DNA from: Paramoeba atlantica
Taxonomy: Eukaryota > Discosea
Length of the DNA stretch: 64,000 nt
Assembly: GCA_977017575.1 (NCBI GenBank)
Contig: CDRNVI010000023.1
Span: 372,001-436,000, forward strand
Direction: 5' to 3'
The notes under the pieces were generated by a model. That model was not told where the DNA came from. It searched no databases and worked only from the letters and a program-made list of their open reading frames with translations. Shown in pieces: positions 18,595 through 28,694 of this stretch. The first letter of the stretch is position 1. Each line of letters begins with the position of its first letter. The translations under genes were made by a program, and so were the position numbers.

Positions 18595-19206
18595 ATGGAT
18601 TCCTCAATTGCGTCACGCCCGAGTAAAGTGCGGGGCTCTTTTCTCCCAGAGGAGTACGAACTAACTCGCCTAATCGAAAATATTACGATCCCTCTTAAAA
18701 CATGGAACGATGCCACGCCAGCGTGCAAATGGGATCACGTCGTATGTAACGATCATGAAAGAGTGACAGAATTGCTCTGGTCTGTTGTATACACTCGAGG
18801 GACACTTTCAGGTACCTTACAGTGGCATCATCTCCCGAAAGCAATACGTGGTGTATTTCTACAGGGTAACTATTTTAGAAACGAAATAAAGGGGTCGATT
18901 GACGTTTCTACATTCCCACAGACGTTACAAAGATTTAGTGTTGCGACCGGTCGTTTTTCCGGGACTATCGATTTTTCAACTCTTCCTATCTCGTTGATAT
19001 CACTGAATTTGTCCTACAATTTTTTTACAGGACTCGTTGATGCTACATGTCTGCCTCCGAAGATTATCGAAATTAAGCTGAACGATAATATTTTTTTGGG
19101 CACACCGGATCTTTCGAGACTGCCAAATAGTTTGAAATTTTTCGCAATTTCTCACACGCATCTGGCTTTGCCGGACGGCACAGTTCCCGAATGTATGAGT
19201 GTGTAA
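18595..19206 (+). CDS. LRR protein without signal peptide
   Basis: A 203-residue LRR protein. It starts directly with the cap (MDSSIASRPSKVRG, LPEEYELTRLIEN), so there is no room for a signal peptide. CKWDHVVCN holds the cysteine pair. Five LRRs follow (LSGTLQWHHLP, IKGSIDVSTFP, FSGTIDFSTLP, FTGLVDATCLP, FLGTPDLSRLP). An upstream sequence rich in AAGAAG precedes the ATG. The gene lies just before the Merlin element. Cytosolic location or a lost leader are both possible. Confidence 0.8.
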   Translation: MDSSIASRPSKVRGSFLPEEYELTRLIENITIPLKTWNDATPACKWDHVVCNDHERVTELLWSVVYTRGTLSGTLQWHHLPKAIRGVFLQGNYFRNEIKGSIDVSTFPQTLQRFSVATGRFSGTIDFSTLPISLISLNLSYNFFTGLVDATCLPPKIIEIKLNDNIFLGTPDLSRLPNSLKFFAISHTHLALPDGTVPECMSV

Positions 19207-20056
19207 CATGCCGTCTTCGTGATGTTTTTTTTTCGACGTCGAAGTCACTCCTGTTGCGCGCCTCTCGGTGAAAACAACCTCTGTGTTTATTTTTTCTCCC
19301 TAATCTTTAAGAACAATCCGCTCGGCTTTCTTGTTCAGTAGAAATTAATCATTTTGTTAATAAAAATGGAGGATTAGTACCTAAATTTGGCAAAAAAATA
19401 TTTTTTATATACACTTTTAATGTTCTTCTAAATCCCTTTATAAGTACCTTAGGTCATCTTTTTTCACTTTTGACACTTGCACACGTCTTCATAGCATTAA
19501 AAGCTTAGAAAAGACTGACGGATGGCGTGCGAGCTTGGCACTCAGTTCCCTTGTGAACTACAATTTTGTAAACCATCGAGTAGAGTGGGTTACGAGCGAA
19601 GGTGTTTCTACGAACACCGTAGAAAGCATGAACAACCAGTTAAAGGTTGAACTAAAGTGTCGAGCTAACAGACTAGGAATTGAAGACGACGATCGGGAAG
19701 AAAAAATGAAATTCCTCACGGAGTGCGTGAACGGAAAGTTGAAAGTAAACGGCGGGTCTAGATTTCGACGTATTTTGGCAGACATCCGTCTCTTTTGTGA
19801 ATCTGTGGTGATGCAAAAAGAAAGAATGGGCCAAAAAAGGTCGAGGAAGTGATTAAAAGATAGATGTAGTCATGTAACGAGAAGCACGAAGAATTCGAGA
19901 ATAAATTTAGGAAAAAAAAAATTGCGCAATTTAGGTACTAATTGTCCATAAAAATATTATTCGCTTTAATAGTACGTTGTAAATTGCATCACCCATATAC
20001 GAATCGGTTTACACATATCGAATGACTTTTGCCCACCCCATACAAAATCCTCCTTT
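19207..20056. other. Intergenic containing the Merlin-like element
   Basis: Apart from the bounded transposon at 19,368-19,947 nothing is recognised. The flanks are AT-rich. Confidence 0.5.
19368..19947 (+). mobile_element. Merlin-like (IS1016/ISXO2-type) DNA transposon, deleted copy
   Basis: A 580-bp element with all boundary marks. Terminal inverted repeats are GGAGGATTAGTACCTAAATT on the left and, inverted, GGACAATTAGTACCTAAATT on the right. A perfect 8-bp target duplication ATAAAAAT flanks it at 19,360-19,367 and 19,948-19,955. It encodes about 105 codons (19,535-19,852) of transposase C-terminus, with VNHRVEWV and the block STNTVESMNNQLK, where ISXO2-like enzymes carry the last catalytic Glu. 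The N-terminal two thirds are gone, so it is a non-autonomous deletion derivative. Merlin elements are known for 8-9 bp duplications, which agrees. Confidence 0.85.
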
Positions 20057-20911
20057 ATGCACTTCACGACACGAATACGTCAAGCGCAGCTCGCAGACAC
20101 ACAACTACCCGTGACAAACGAACAAAACAAAGGAGACATCATCGCAAGTGATGAGGCAACAGGTGAAGTCCGTCGTACCGCGAAGGTACGAGGAGCAAAA
20201 CTACCACAGGAATACGAACTTGTGGGATTCGTTGAAAACATTGAAAATCCGCATCTCTCCTGGAACACCTCGATACCGGCATGTCAGTGGAACGGTATAG
20301 AGTGCAATCATGAAGGTCGTGTGACGCGCATAGACTAGGGTATGATGAGCTATGCGGGTTCATTACGCTGGGAACGGTTACCTCGATCAGTGATGGAAAT
20401 TGTGCTATGTTCCAATGCGTTGTCTGGGACTCTTCCGTTCAATCTACAGAATAATTTATTTAGCGGTCACCTGGAGTTTAGTCAGCTACCGCATCGATTA
20501 GATAAGATTAATTTGGGTCAGAATATGTTTGAAGGGGGGATAGATTTGTGCCACTTACCTTCGCGTTTGGTCTCGTTGTCAATCTACTCAATGAAGAGCG
20601 TTGAAAAATTTTATGGTGATGTTGAACTCCATTGTCTCCCTCAAACTATTCGATTTCTTAATTTATCTGGAAACAGATTCAGTGGAGCTCTTGACCTGGA
20701 GCATTTGCCGCCTTCCTTGGCATACTTCAGTTTCAAAGACAATTGTTTTAAAGGCTTAGTACGGCTTCGCAACCTTCCTCCAAATATGAGGCTACTCACT
20801 CTCGATAAAAATGATGAACTTTATGGTGAAATTGATTTTGTGCGTCTCCCCGCGTCTCTTACACTGCGCGTCGAAAACACAAGGATAAATATCATAAATC
20901 AAAATGAGTAA
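20057..20911 (+). pseudogene. LRR gene open except for one in-frame TAG
   Basis: 284 codons read in a single frame except for TAG at 20,336-20,338. The cap is complete before it (AKVRGAKLPQEYELVGFVEN, then CQWNGIECN and RVTRID). The TAG then falls exactly where relatives have Trp: RVTRID-stop-G against KVTRICWG in the gene at 25,539. After it the LRRs continue undamaged (LSGTLPF, FSGHLEFSQLP, FEGGIDLCHLP, FSGALDLEHLP, FKGLVRLRNLP, LYGEIDFVRLP). It could be a fresh nonsense allele, or a gene rescued by readthrough or RNA editing. The N-terminal piece alone would be a free cap domain. Confidence 0.75.
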
Positions 20912-21663
20912 TTTTGAAATTTGCCAACCATTTTCGAAAAGACAACATTATTTTTATTAGTCCTTGTGGCTTCAATAGAGCCCGTGCAAGTGTGGCTGGC
21001 ACTGGCTGGCACAAGTTGGGACTGTCTTGCAGTAGCAGTATGCATGGGGTCCCATACAAAGCTACCTGTAACGAACTTCAGCTTCACTTTTTTAAAGTTT
21101 CAATTATACACTAAGGGGTTCACTTGTACCCATACCTCTGGAAACATTGCTATATTTTTACTTTATAAAAATCTACTGCGCTATACAGTAAAAGTCACAA
21201 TTCTGAGAATGGCCAGTTGCACGTTACCGCGTACAAAAACACTTTTTTTGCGAATTTTGGTCACTATTCTCAGACCTGTCGCATGTTGGCAGCTCTCTTT
21301 TTGGTAAAGATTGAATGGATTCTCATTTTTCCACCAGGCTAAAGTGAGCGAGGGAGATGCGAAGAGTATACAGGGGGGGGGGGGGGCACAAAAACTGTTA
21401 CACCTTCCATTTTTGGTTCATGTGACCGTTTTGGCTATTTTTTGTTGCATTTTGCAGAGAGGGTTGCATAAACATAGAAATATTGCATAACCATCTAAAT
21501 ACGTTCCCTAGAACTTCAATACAATAGTGGAAAAAATCACTCCAATCTAGACTCGAACACCCCTCTTCTGTTGGGTGAAAAGGACGATTGGGTCAAAAAT
21601 CACACTACCTATACCTTCGTAACATGCCGGAAGGTGCTGTACCCCCCCGTTTATAATTAGACT

Positions 21664-22860
21664 CTTCGTTAAACGCGGTGGTTGTTTTCAACTTAGAAGT
21701 CACTCATGCTGCGCGTTGAAAACTACCGCCGCGTTTAACGAAGAGCCTAAAAAAGAAAATTTGGCCGGGGACGCTGAAGAAAACGGAAGGATTTGAGCCA
21801 TAAATAACCAATTTTTAGGTAAAAATGGGGTGATTTTTAGGTATTTTTGCTCTCAGAGCACTAAATTCGACTTTTGCGTGTGAGAAAACACTCGTAGGCA
21901 TGTATTCGAGGCTACAGAACGTATTGGGTAGAGAAGGCGACTCCAACCACACCATTCTTCCGACCCAAAAAGACCCCTTTTTTCGCCTTTTTTCGTCAAA
22001 AATGTGTCATTTTGGGAGGCGTACCACAGTTTCATGAAGCGACATCTCGCGAAAACAATGGCGCAGAATGCTAGAATAGGTCCCAAACTATCAAAATACA
22101 ATAGAGGAAACAATTTTGGAAAACTATTTTTTTTACCATTTTTTTCGTCAAGTTGAAATTTTTTTCAAAAACAAAATCCGAAAAAATCCGAACTTGACGG
22201 ACCAGTCCTGGGGATACGCGGGGGGGTCACCCCCGGGTAGGGGGGTGGAAAATGCGCTCCAAGACCCCGGCTACCCTTTCTGCGGTTTTTTTTCGAAAAC
22301 TAATTTTTTCGAAAAAATTTGCTCGACCATGCCCCCCCCCTGGACCCCCACTGGACCCCCCAAGGGTCCGATTTTTTTTGAAAATTTTTGGACCACCGGT
22401 GCCCCTTTTATAAATTTTTCTTCTAAAGGGGGGTTCGCCTATTATTAACAACCATCTATTATTAACAATGGTATTAAATTTTATTTCATCTATTATTAAC
22501 AAGAATTAATTTCCTTCACTTTTCGCAGCTTCCCTAAAGGAAAATGCGCTAAAAACAACTTTCATGGAGCCTTTTTTTTTGTAAAAGTGGGGTTATTCGT
22601 GGGGACAAGGGTAGGAAACAAGCCTAAAACAAGCCTAAAAGGTTGATTGTTAATAATAGATGAAAAGTTCATCTATTATTGAAAAAGGGGGTATTATTTC
22701 ATCCATTATTAACAAACCGTCTATTAGTAACAAAAGCGTTTGTTAATAATAGACGAACCCCCCCTTTATTACTGTGTTCCCCTTTATATTTTTACTGTTT
22801 TTGTTCACTTTTTTTTCATTAATCGAGGGTAGAGCGGTAGTTTTACAACCACCGCAATAA
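21664..22860 (+). mobile_element. Foldback-type element, near-complete copy with nested insert
   Basis: It begins with a palindrome (CTCTTCGTTAAACGCGG paired with CCGCGTTTAACGAAGAG) and ends TAGAGCGGTAGTTTTACAAC followed by CACCGCAA, like the copy at 34,967-35,878. The middle shares GCTCTCAGAGCACTAAAT and GTATTGGGTAGAGAA with that copy. A second TIR element is inserted at 22,426. No protein is encoded. Confidence 0.7.
22426..22766. mobile_element. 341-bp TIR element nested in the foldback element
   Basis: The ends AAGGGGGGTTCG(C)CTATTATT and, inverted, AAGGGGGGGTTCGTCTATTATT flank a core with several CTATTATTAACAA subterminal repeats in both orientations. A TA dinucleotide lies on each side (22,424-22,425; 22,767-22,768), and removing the insert restores the TTCTTCTATTA...ACTGTG sequence of other foldback copies. 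TA duplication suggests a Tc1/mariner-type MITE. Confidence 0.7.
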
Positions 22861-23759
22861 ACCACATACCTGTTTAACATACCTATACCTTGGATAACAT
22901 ACCGGGGGGTATGTTATTCTGGCCTGCGACACTTAACATACCCCCCCTCGTCCCACGGCTTTTTTTGTGCAACGGTACAAAAATCCAACCCTAATATCAC
23001 GTACGGTTTTAAAAAAATGTTTCTTTTATGCGTTTTAAGATATATTTTGATACGTTTTAGCATTTAGTACTACACGCGGTACGTTTTACCATTTCATTCT
23101 TATTTTTACCAATAGGGCGTTGACAGCCCAATTCTCATTTTTACTCTCTGAATGGTGACTTTTACTGTAAGTGAAGTGAAGGAAGTGAGGCGCAATAAGC
23201 CTTCAATCCATAAACTTTTTCTGAAGTAGGATATTATAGTAACGTTGAATGAATATCCTAATTCGGCCTTTTTCAGCTTAATATCCTAATTCAGTAGTAT
23301 CCTTAGTATCCTCAGTAGTATCCTTCAGAATTATCCTAATTCAGCTTAATATCCTAATTCCGAATTACGATATTGATCCGACCCCCGGTTTATAAAGGGG
23401 GGGGGGGGCGATTAAAAGTTGGCACAGAAATCGCCCTACAATTGGGAGCAAGGGACGAGGAATTATCCAATCGTTAAGTGGGTCCCGGCGCTCTCCCAAA
23501 GGAAAATGTCCAGCACCAACCCGCGCCATACCTCGAAGAACCATTTAAATATATCAAAATATTTAAGACGGTGTAAGAAAAGAAAAAACGAATCTTCCTC
23601 GGTTCGCCAAAAAAACGAACCTATAAGTGGGGGAGGGGTTGAGGCTATCATAAACAGATGGGTACAGTATATTCTTTGACTTCTATTTTTTTCTTTTTAT
23701 TCTTTGTTGCCTAAGGTGCAGATTTCGGACGTACTCTCATCAAAAAAATCTCTTTATTT

Positions 23760-25247
23760 ATGATGGAACCGACCAAAGACGAAATTCTTTGTGGCCTATG
23801 TAACGAGGGCAATACTTGCTATCTCAACAGCACATTACAAGTCCTAGTTTCACAACGGGATTTTATGAACGCCCTTCGACACGTAAAAACTAACTCCTCT
23901 GCTTCATATGTCACAGAATCGTCAAATTCTCTGCTTGTTGTGCGAAGAAAATTGTTTTGTTTGTTTTCATCTCTTCCCAGAGAAATGGGAAAGTCGTCAA
24001 AACCTGTTCTTCCATCGGGAATTCGACGTCTTCTTTTCGAACTTAATTCTGTTTTTACGCATTGCGATCAAGCAGATGCTGCAGAGTGCCTTTTAACTCT
24101 TTTAGCTAGTTTGGAAGAGCACCTTTCGGATAACGTTCTCATAGAAAACGAGTCGAGCACGTGTGTTCCATCAAAAATTAGGAGTTCCTCCTCGTATTAT
24201 TCTCTTTATGACACATTACAACGTATAGCACAACAACGTGCGGCATTGCACCACAAGCACGAGAGACGTAAATTTTCCCAGGAAATCTTTCACCATTCAA
24301 ACCTTCTCTCGTCGTGTCAAATCGACAGAACGTCAACCTCTGATGATACTTCGACCTCTCAAAAGCATCACGCACCTGAACCATTTTACATCCACTCCCC
24401 AAAGGCCTATGTTCGTCGTGGGGTGGTAAATACCTTCTTTGAGGGTTATCATCTGAATACTTTTTATTGCCATCACTGTCAATATTCTAGTCACTCCGCA
24501 GAGCCTTTCCTTATGCTCGAATTACACATTCCCTCTCACACTCAACTCAGCTCGTTAGACAAAATAAATATAAAAAGGTTACAAAAATCCTCGCCTATGT
24601 TTTCTGCTCTCTTTTCTGTACTTCATCCTTTTACAGCCTTAGCAAAGTCGGCCTGGGACTTTGTTTCTTCTCTTTTTACTCTCTCAGATGGAATTTCTCC
24701 TGCTCTTCGTTTGCAGGATTGTTTTGCCTCACACGAACGAGGTGAACGCCTATCGCACGAGAATGCTATTCTGTGCGACCACTGTGGGGTACGGTCGGAA
24801 GGCATTCGTACCACACAACTCCTTCATCTTCCCCCTATTTTAGTCATTCACTTAAAACGATTCTCCCATGGGATCTGGTCCACAGAAAAACTGCACACGG
24901 CAGTCTCGTGTCCTGAGATTTTGGATCTTAGCAACAGCGTGTGTTCTTTGGAGAAGGATACGGTCTGTGGGACCGATTCCTCGCTAGATGGCGAAAACAG
25001 AGCGAAATCCAGTGATTTCGATCCCCCTGCGCTTTGTTTTTCAAAGGATGCCCATAAAACGGCGTTGTATGAACTTAGCGCGGTGATCAATCATCACGGA
25101 AATCTAAGCTCAGGTCACTACACAGCGTATGTCAGGAATCCCTCCGTGGGCTGGGTTCTGTGTAATGACGAGCATTTGCTTCGTGTATCCACGGAGGAGG
25201 TTTTACAAAGTGAAGTCTATGTTGCGGTGTATCGCCGAAAATATTAA
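23760..25247 (+). CDS. Ubiquitin carboxyl-terminal hydrolase (USP family)
   Basis: A cysteine protease (peptidase C19) of 495 residues that removes ubiquitin from proteins. The Cys box GLCNEGNTCYLNSTLQ (about 12-27) has catalytic C20. The His box NLSSGHYTAYVRNP has H453, followed by WVLCNDE with N469/D470. Two CxxC pairs (CHHC near 237, CDHC near 340) match the zinc-ribbon finger of many USPs. The block LLHLPPILVIHLKRF is also typical. Two insertions of low similarity (about 130-220 and 270-315) enlarge the domain. No ubiquitin-like or other targeting domain is present, so it is a minimal USP. The nearest human relative cannot be named from sight. A pyrimidine tract plus AAGGTGCAG lies just upstream. 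Confidence 0.93.
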   Translation: MMEPTKDEILCGLCNEGNTCYLNSTLQVLVSQRDFMNALRHVKTNSSASYVTESSNSLLVVRRKLFCLFSSLPREMGKSSKPVLPSGIRRLLFELNSVFTHCDQADAAECLLTLLASLEEHLSDNVLIENESSTCVPSKIRSSSSYYSLYDTLQRIAQQRAALHHKHERRKFSQEIFHHSNLLSSCQIDRTSTSDDTSTSQKHHAPEPFYIHSPKAYVRRGVVNTFFEGYHLNTFYCHHCQYSSHSAEPFLMLELHIPSHTQLSSLDKINIKRLQKSSPMFSALFSVLHPFTALAKSAWDFVSSLFTLSDGISPALRLQDCFASHERGERLSHENAILCDHCGVRSEGIRTTQLLHLPPILVIHLKRFSHGIWSTEKLHTAVSCPEILDLSNSVCSLEKDTVCGTDSSLDGENRAKSSDFDPPALCFSKDAHKTALYELSAVINHHGNLSSGHYTAYVRNPSVGWVLCNDEHLLRVSTEEVLQSEVYVAVYRRKY

Positions 25248-25538
25248 GAAACATATTCGGCATGTTAAGAACACATCAAGGACAACGGAAATAACAAAGG
25301 CGAGAAGTACTTTTTGGGGTGCGTTTTTTTTGACTGTTAGTAAGAAAAAGGTAACATCCGTCTTCCCTTTTTATAAATCTTTTTTCCCAACGCAATAGTG
25401 GAACGATCTGTGCGTATCCTTGGACACGTATCAGTATCGTCGAATTCTATTTCTACCTGTAAACCTCGGTATGCATTATGCTTTTATGCTTTAAGTTTCC
25501 TTTACAGCGTTTCTGCGTAACTTTGCAAGAAGACACCT
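25248..25538. other. Short spacer, nothing recognised
   Basis: A 290-bp spacer between the USP gene and the next LRR gene. No feature seen. Confidence 0.4.
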
Positions 25539-26366
25539 ATGACTTTTCACCTAGCGATTTTCCTTGTTCACGCAGCCGATGATTCGAATACAATTAATAC
25601 ACAGCGAACCCTTCCGAGTAAGGTACGAGGTTCCCATTTACCACAGGAATACGAACTTTCACGCTTGATTGCCGATGTAGATAATCCGGATCATACCTGG
25701 AACACGTCAATACCTGCGTGTGAGTGGAAGGGCATAACTTGTAATGAGTATCTAAAAGTTACAAGGATTTGTTGGGGCAGTATGGGTCTTACTGGAATGC
25801 TTCGATGGGAATACCTCTCTTCTACGTTACATCACTTCCTCATTTGGCGGAGCAAGCTTACAGGAAACGTTAGCCTTGACACGCTACCTTCCCAACTTGT
25901 TCAAATACATGCATCCACCAATGCTTTCAAAGGTTCGTTGGATTTTATTCATTTGCCACATACATTGCAGTCGCTTGATCTGCATGAAAATCAGTTCACT
26001 GGCAGTGTGAATTTGGTCCAATTGCCTCAGAGCATACAACATTTCCTTGTGGGTAACAACAAGTGTTCAGGAAGCATTGATCTTACCTGTTTGCCTTCGA
26101 CTATATTACAGGTCAATTTATCAAACAATTTATTCACGGGACCTCTTGAATTGCAGCGCTTACCTTTATTACTCGAAGTTCTCGACTGCAGCAATAATTT
26201 TTTTTCAGGTTTCGTGATTTTTAAAAATCTTCCTAAACTTCGACTTCTCTCGTTAAAGAACAACGCTGAATTGAGCGGAACAGTTGACACATCCGAACTT
26301 TCCATACGAGTGGAAGAGATTAAAGTGACAGGCACAAAAGTGGTAAAGGGGGGTCCCGTCTATTAA
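25539..26366 (+). CDS. LRR protein with short signal peptide
   Basis: A 275-residue LRR protein. MTFHLAIFLVHAADDS looks like a compact signal peptide with cleavage after HAA. The cap SKVRGSHLPQEYELSRLIAD and CEWKGITC is complete. About eight LRRs follow (LTGMLRWEYL, LTGNVSLDTLP, FKGSLDFIHLP, FTGSVNLVQLP, CSGSIDLTCLP, FTGPLELQRLP, FSGFVIFKNLP, LSGTVDTSEL). It is the closest intact relative of the TAG-interrupted gene at 20,057 in the cap region. A secreted or surface recognition protein is the best guess. Confidence 0.85.
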   Translation: MTFHLAIFLVHAADDSNTINTQRTLPSKVRGSHLPQEYELSRLIADVDNPDHTWNTSIPACEWKGITCNEYLKVTRICWGSMGLTGMLRWEYLSSTLHHFLIWRSKLTGNVSLDTLPSQLVQIHASTNAFKGSLDFIHLPHTLQSLDLHENQFTGSVNLVQLPQSIQHFLVGNNKCSGSIDLTCLPSTILQVNLSNNLFTGPLELQRLPLLLEVLDCSNNFFSGFVIFKNLPKLRLLSLKNNAELSGTVDTSELSIRVEEIKVTGTKVVKGGPVY

Positions 26367-26638
26367 ACGTCCCGTTTATGAACAAACGGTCAAGGAGGAT
26401 TTTTTTCTCTGAATGGAAATATACACACAGCGCTTTTTAGAGGAAAATTGCTTTTTTTAGTATTGCAATTGGTACTAAATGTGTGTGACCAATAAAGGTG
26501 AAAAAAGTGCAAAAACCGAAAATATGAATGAAAATAGCAATCAAAACCTATTTTCCTTATTTTTGGTCAGGGGAGTAGCTATTTATCATTCATATAATTT
26601 ATACCTAAGAAGTTCAAAAGTGGAGCTGTACATTTTCT
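26367..26638. other. Short spacer, nothing recognised
   Basis: A 272-bp AT-rich spacer before the zinc-finger gene. No feature seen. Confidence 0.4.
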
Positions 26639-27544
26639 ATGATTCGTTTTCTGCGTACGGTGCTTCGGTCTCCTCCTCCCGTGCCTCAGCAAATTCTGAA
26701 TGAGAAAGAGTGGTATACCTCGGAGAAATGGTGTAAGCTTTGCGCATGTCCAATGCCGACTGCGGGTATACATACCGGGGAGAAAGATCATCAGACTCTG
26801 GAGGTCTTTGTTGATAAAATATGGCAAGGCAATCACATGTCTTGGTGGGCTCATCACGTGTATGAGTCCGTTGGCTTACTTCGGGCACCGTATGCATCGC
26901 TTTACAATGTTTTTGATAAATTTGAAAATCAAAGATTATTTGTCTTGCACGAGGCCATTAAAACTCTTAAGGAGAAAAAAATCTCTCGTGGAACGAGAAC
27001 GATTCGCGATGGAGGTGGAACAACTCAATACCTAGTTGCCGCTCGCATGAGTCACATGACGTCCAAGATTTTGATAGGGCTTCTACCCCACGCCGCTAGT
27101 CGCCATCTTACGTCATATCTATCTATGATAACCTCGGATTTTTCTATGGAAGCAGTGTATGATATCCTTAGATTGGATCTACTTTACGGAAATTTAGATA
27201 ATCGACGGTCCTACATATTGAAATCCATACTCGGAAATTGTTTTGATATTACGTAGGACTATTCCCGCGGCTTCTGTCATGGAAGAAGAGCCTTGATCAA
27301 GCCTATAATAAAGGAACTGTGTTACTACGTTCAATGGGGTATCATTTGTGAGGCGATTATTTCTCGCATGCAAGAGTACATCGCTCGAGGGCAAATAGTG
27401 TGGGTGAATGAGCTGCACTGTGAAACGAGAAAAAATTTATTGGCTGACAAAATTATTCATAAATTGGCTCCCGTACACGAATCTACATCCGACGTGTTAA
27501 AAACTAGATTTGAAACCGATTTATGGAAACGTGATATCTGTTAA
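26639..27544 (+). CDS. Zinc-finger protein gene with one in-frame TAG
   Basis: The frame opens at ATG 26,639 and runs 205 codons to TAG (27,254-27,256). It then continues open in the same frame (DYSRGFCHGRRALIKP...) for 95 more codons to TAA at 27,544. Residues 32-51 form C-x2-C-x9-H-x5-H (WCKLC, then GIHTGEKDH), like the U1-type zinc fingers of RNA-binding proteins, some of which act in kinetoplastid mitochondrial RNA processing. The remainder is helical, with a basic segment RTIRDGGGTTQYLVAAR. A basic N-terminus (MIRFLRTVLRSP) could target the mitochondrion. The exact family is not recognised. Either the protein ends at 205 residues or the TAG is bypassed; the unbroken frame after the stop favours a recent mutation or recoding. 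Confidence 0.6.
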
Positions 27545-28694
27545 CACATCACATCATTATGTACCCTAGTTCTAAACGTGGGTCCGGTTTATCCTCTTCT
27601 TGATCTTGATTAAAACTAGAGCGCACAAAGTTTTTTTCCTAATGAGTTCAATCTTCACGCGCTGAATTTAATCTTAGTAAATTATCGTTGTCGATTCTTT
27701 TGGCATCCCGCTGCTAGGGTGGCAGCGCTGCTACTACGATAGCAATCGTGTGGCCCCCGGTTTACTAAGGTACTACTGTCCCTTTCATAAATAATTATAA
27801 ATTTGCCAGAATTTATAACGCTCCATATTTATAATTATTTATGATTTATAATTTCTTGACGCTATAATCATAATTTTTTGGGGGTAAATTTAAAATCACC
27901 CCATTTTTACCCGAAATTCGGCTATTTTTGGCTATAATCTTTCCGTTTTCCAGGCTAAATTTTCTTTTTTAGGCTCTTCGTTAAACGCGGCGGTAGTTTT
28001 CAACGCGAAGCGCGCAGCATGAGTGACTCCTAAGTTGAAAACAACCACCGCGTTTAACGAAGAGCCTAAAAAAGAAATGAAAAGGACAGTATCCCCCTAT
28101 CCCAGCGTTGCCTCAGTACCCCCCCTCATTAGCGTTGCTTTTTAGACTGTGTCTTCAAGACTCTCTTGCCGCGAAGCGGTGATTTTTTTTTTTTGACCCC
28201 CCCTCCTAGCGTTGCTTTTTCCCAAAACCAGGCAGCGCTAGGATAGGGGGGGATAGTACCCTCAACCCCACTCTCACTCCCCTCCACACCACAGTAACCT
28301 CCAACTCAAACCTCGACCTTCAACGTGCAAAAAGACAAAGATACGGTTTCTGTACTGATTTTCAGGTTAAAAAAAAGTGTCTCTATCCGCGCCCAATGAC
28401 ATCAACCCCCTAGTCATTTGTCATCCACCCGACACCCCCCCTAGTTATTTCTCATTTTTCTCCAAAAAGGGGTGTCAGTTAAGTAGGGGGTACAGTACCT
28501 ATACCTTCGTAATATACCGGGGGGTGGTAAGCTGAACAGTGGTTTAATATCAAAATTTCCAGCTTGATCTCAAACTTTGATTTTGAAAATGGAATGGCCC
28601 CCGGTTTATTTCCTTTACTATTCCACGACGTCAAAGTGGTATATTGAGTACCTCAATATTTAAGGAAAGTATACTTTGCAAAATACTTTTAGTT
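27545..28694. repeat. Repeat-rich spacer before LRR gene
   Basis: No gene. An AT-rich inverted repeat lies near 27,798-27,853 (CATAAATAATTATAA and inverse). A reversed foldback fragment with its complete palindrome lies at about 27,885-28,076. A small TIR element lies at 28,084-28,260. Nothing is recognised from 28,261 to 28,694 except a GGGGTGTC-containing C/G-rich stretch. Confidence 0.6.
28084..28260. mobile_element. 177-bp MITE-like inverted-repeat element
   Basis: The left end ACAGTATCCCCCTATCCCAG, continuing CGTTGCCT, pairs with the right end AGGCAGCGCTAGGATAGG, then GGGGGATAGTACC. Inside, TAGCGTTGCTTTTT occurs twice. There is no coding capacity. It adjoins the foldback fragment directly. 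Confidence 0.6.

Larger units (their letters stand above)
20912..23759. repeat. Large repeat block before the deubiquitinase gene
   Basis: No gene that I can support in 2.8 kb. A near-complete foldback element spans 21,664-22,860, itself invaded by another TIR element (22,426-22,766). Poly-G runs sit at about 21,377-21,386 and 23,398-23,408. 23,225-23,370 has degenerate repeats of AATATCCTAATTCAG and AGTATCCTTAGT. The last 100 bp before 23,760 hold a T-rich pyrimidine tract followed by AAGGTGCAG. Confidence 0.6.

Noticed and set aside
23398-23408. Telomere-like or G-quadruplex array at poly-G runs
   Set aside because: Single homopolymer runs only; no repeated telomere unit is present.
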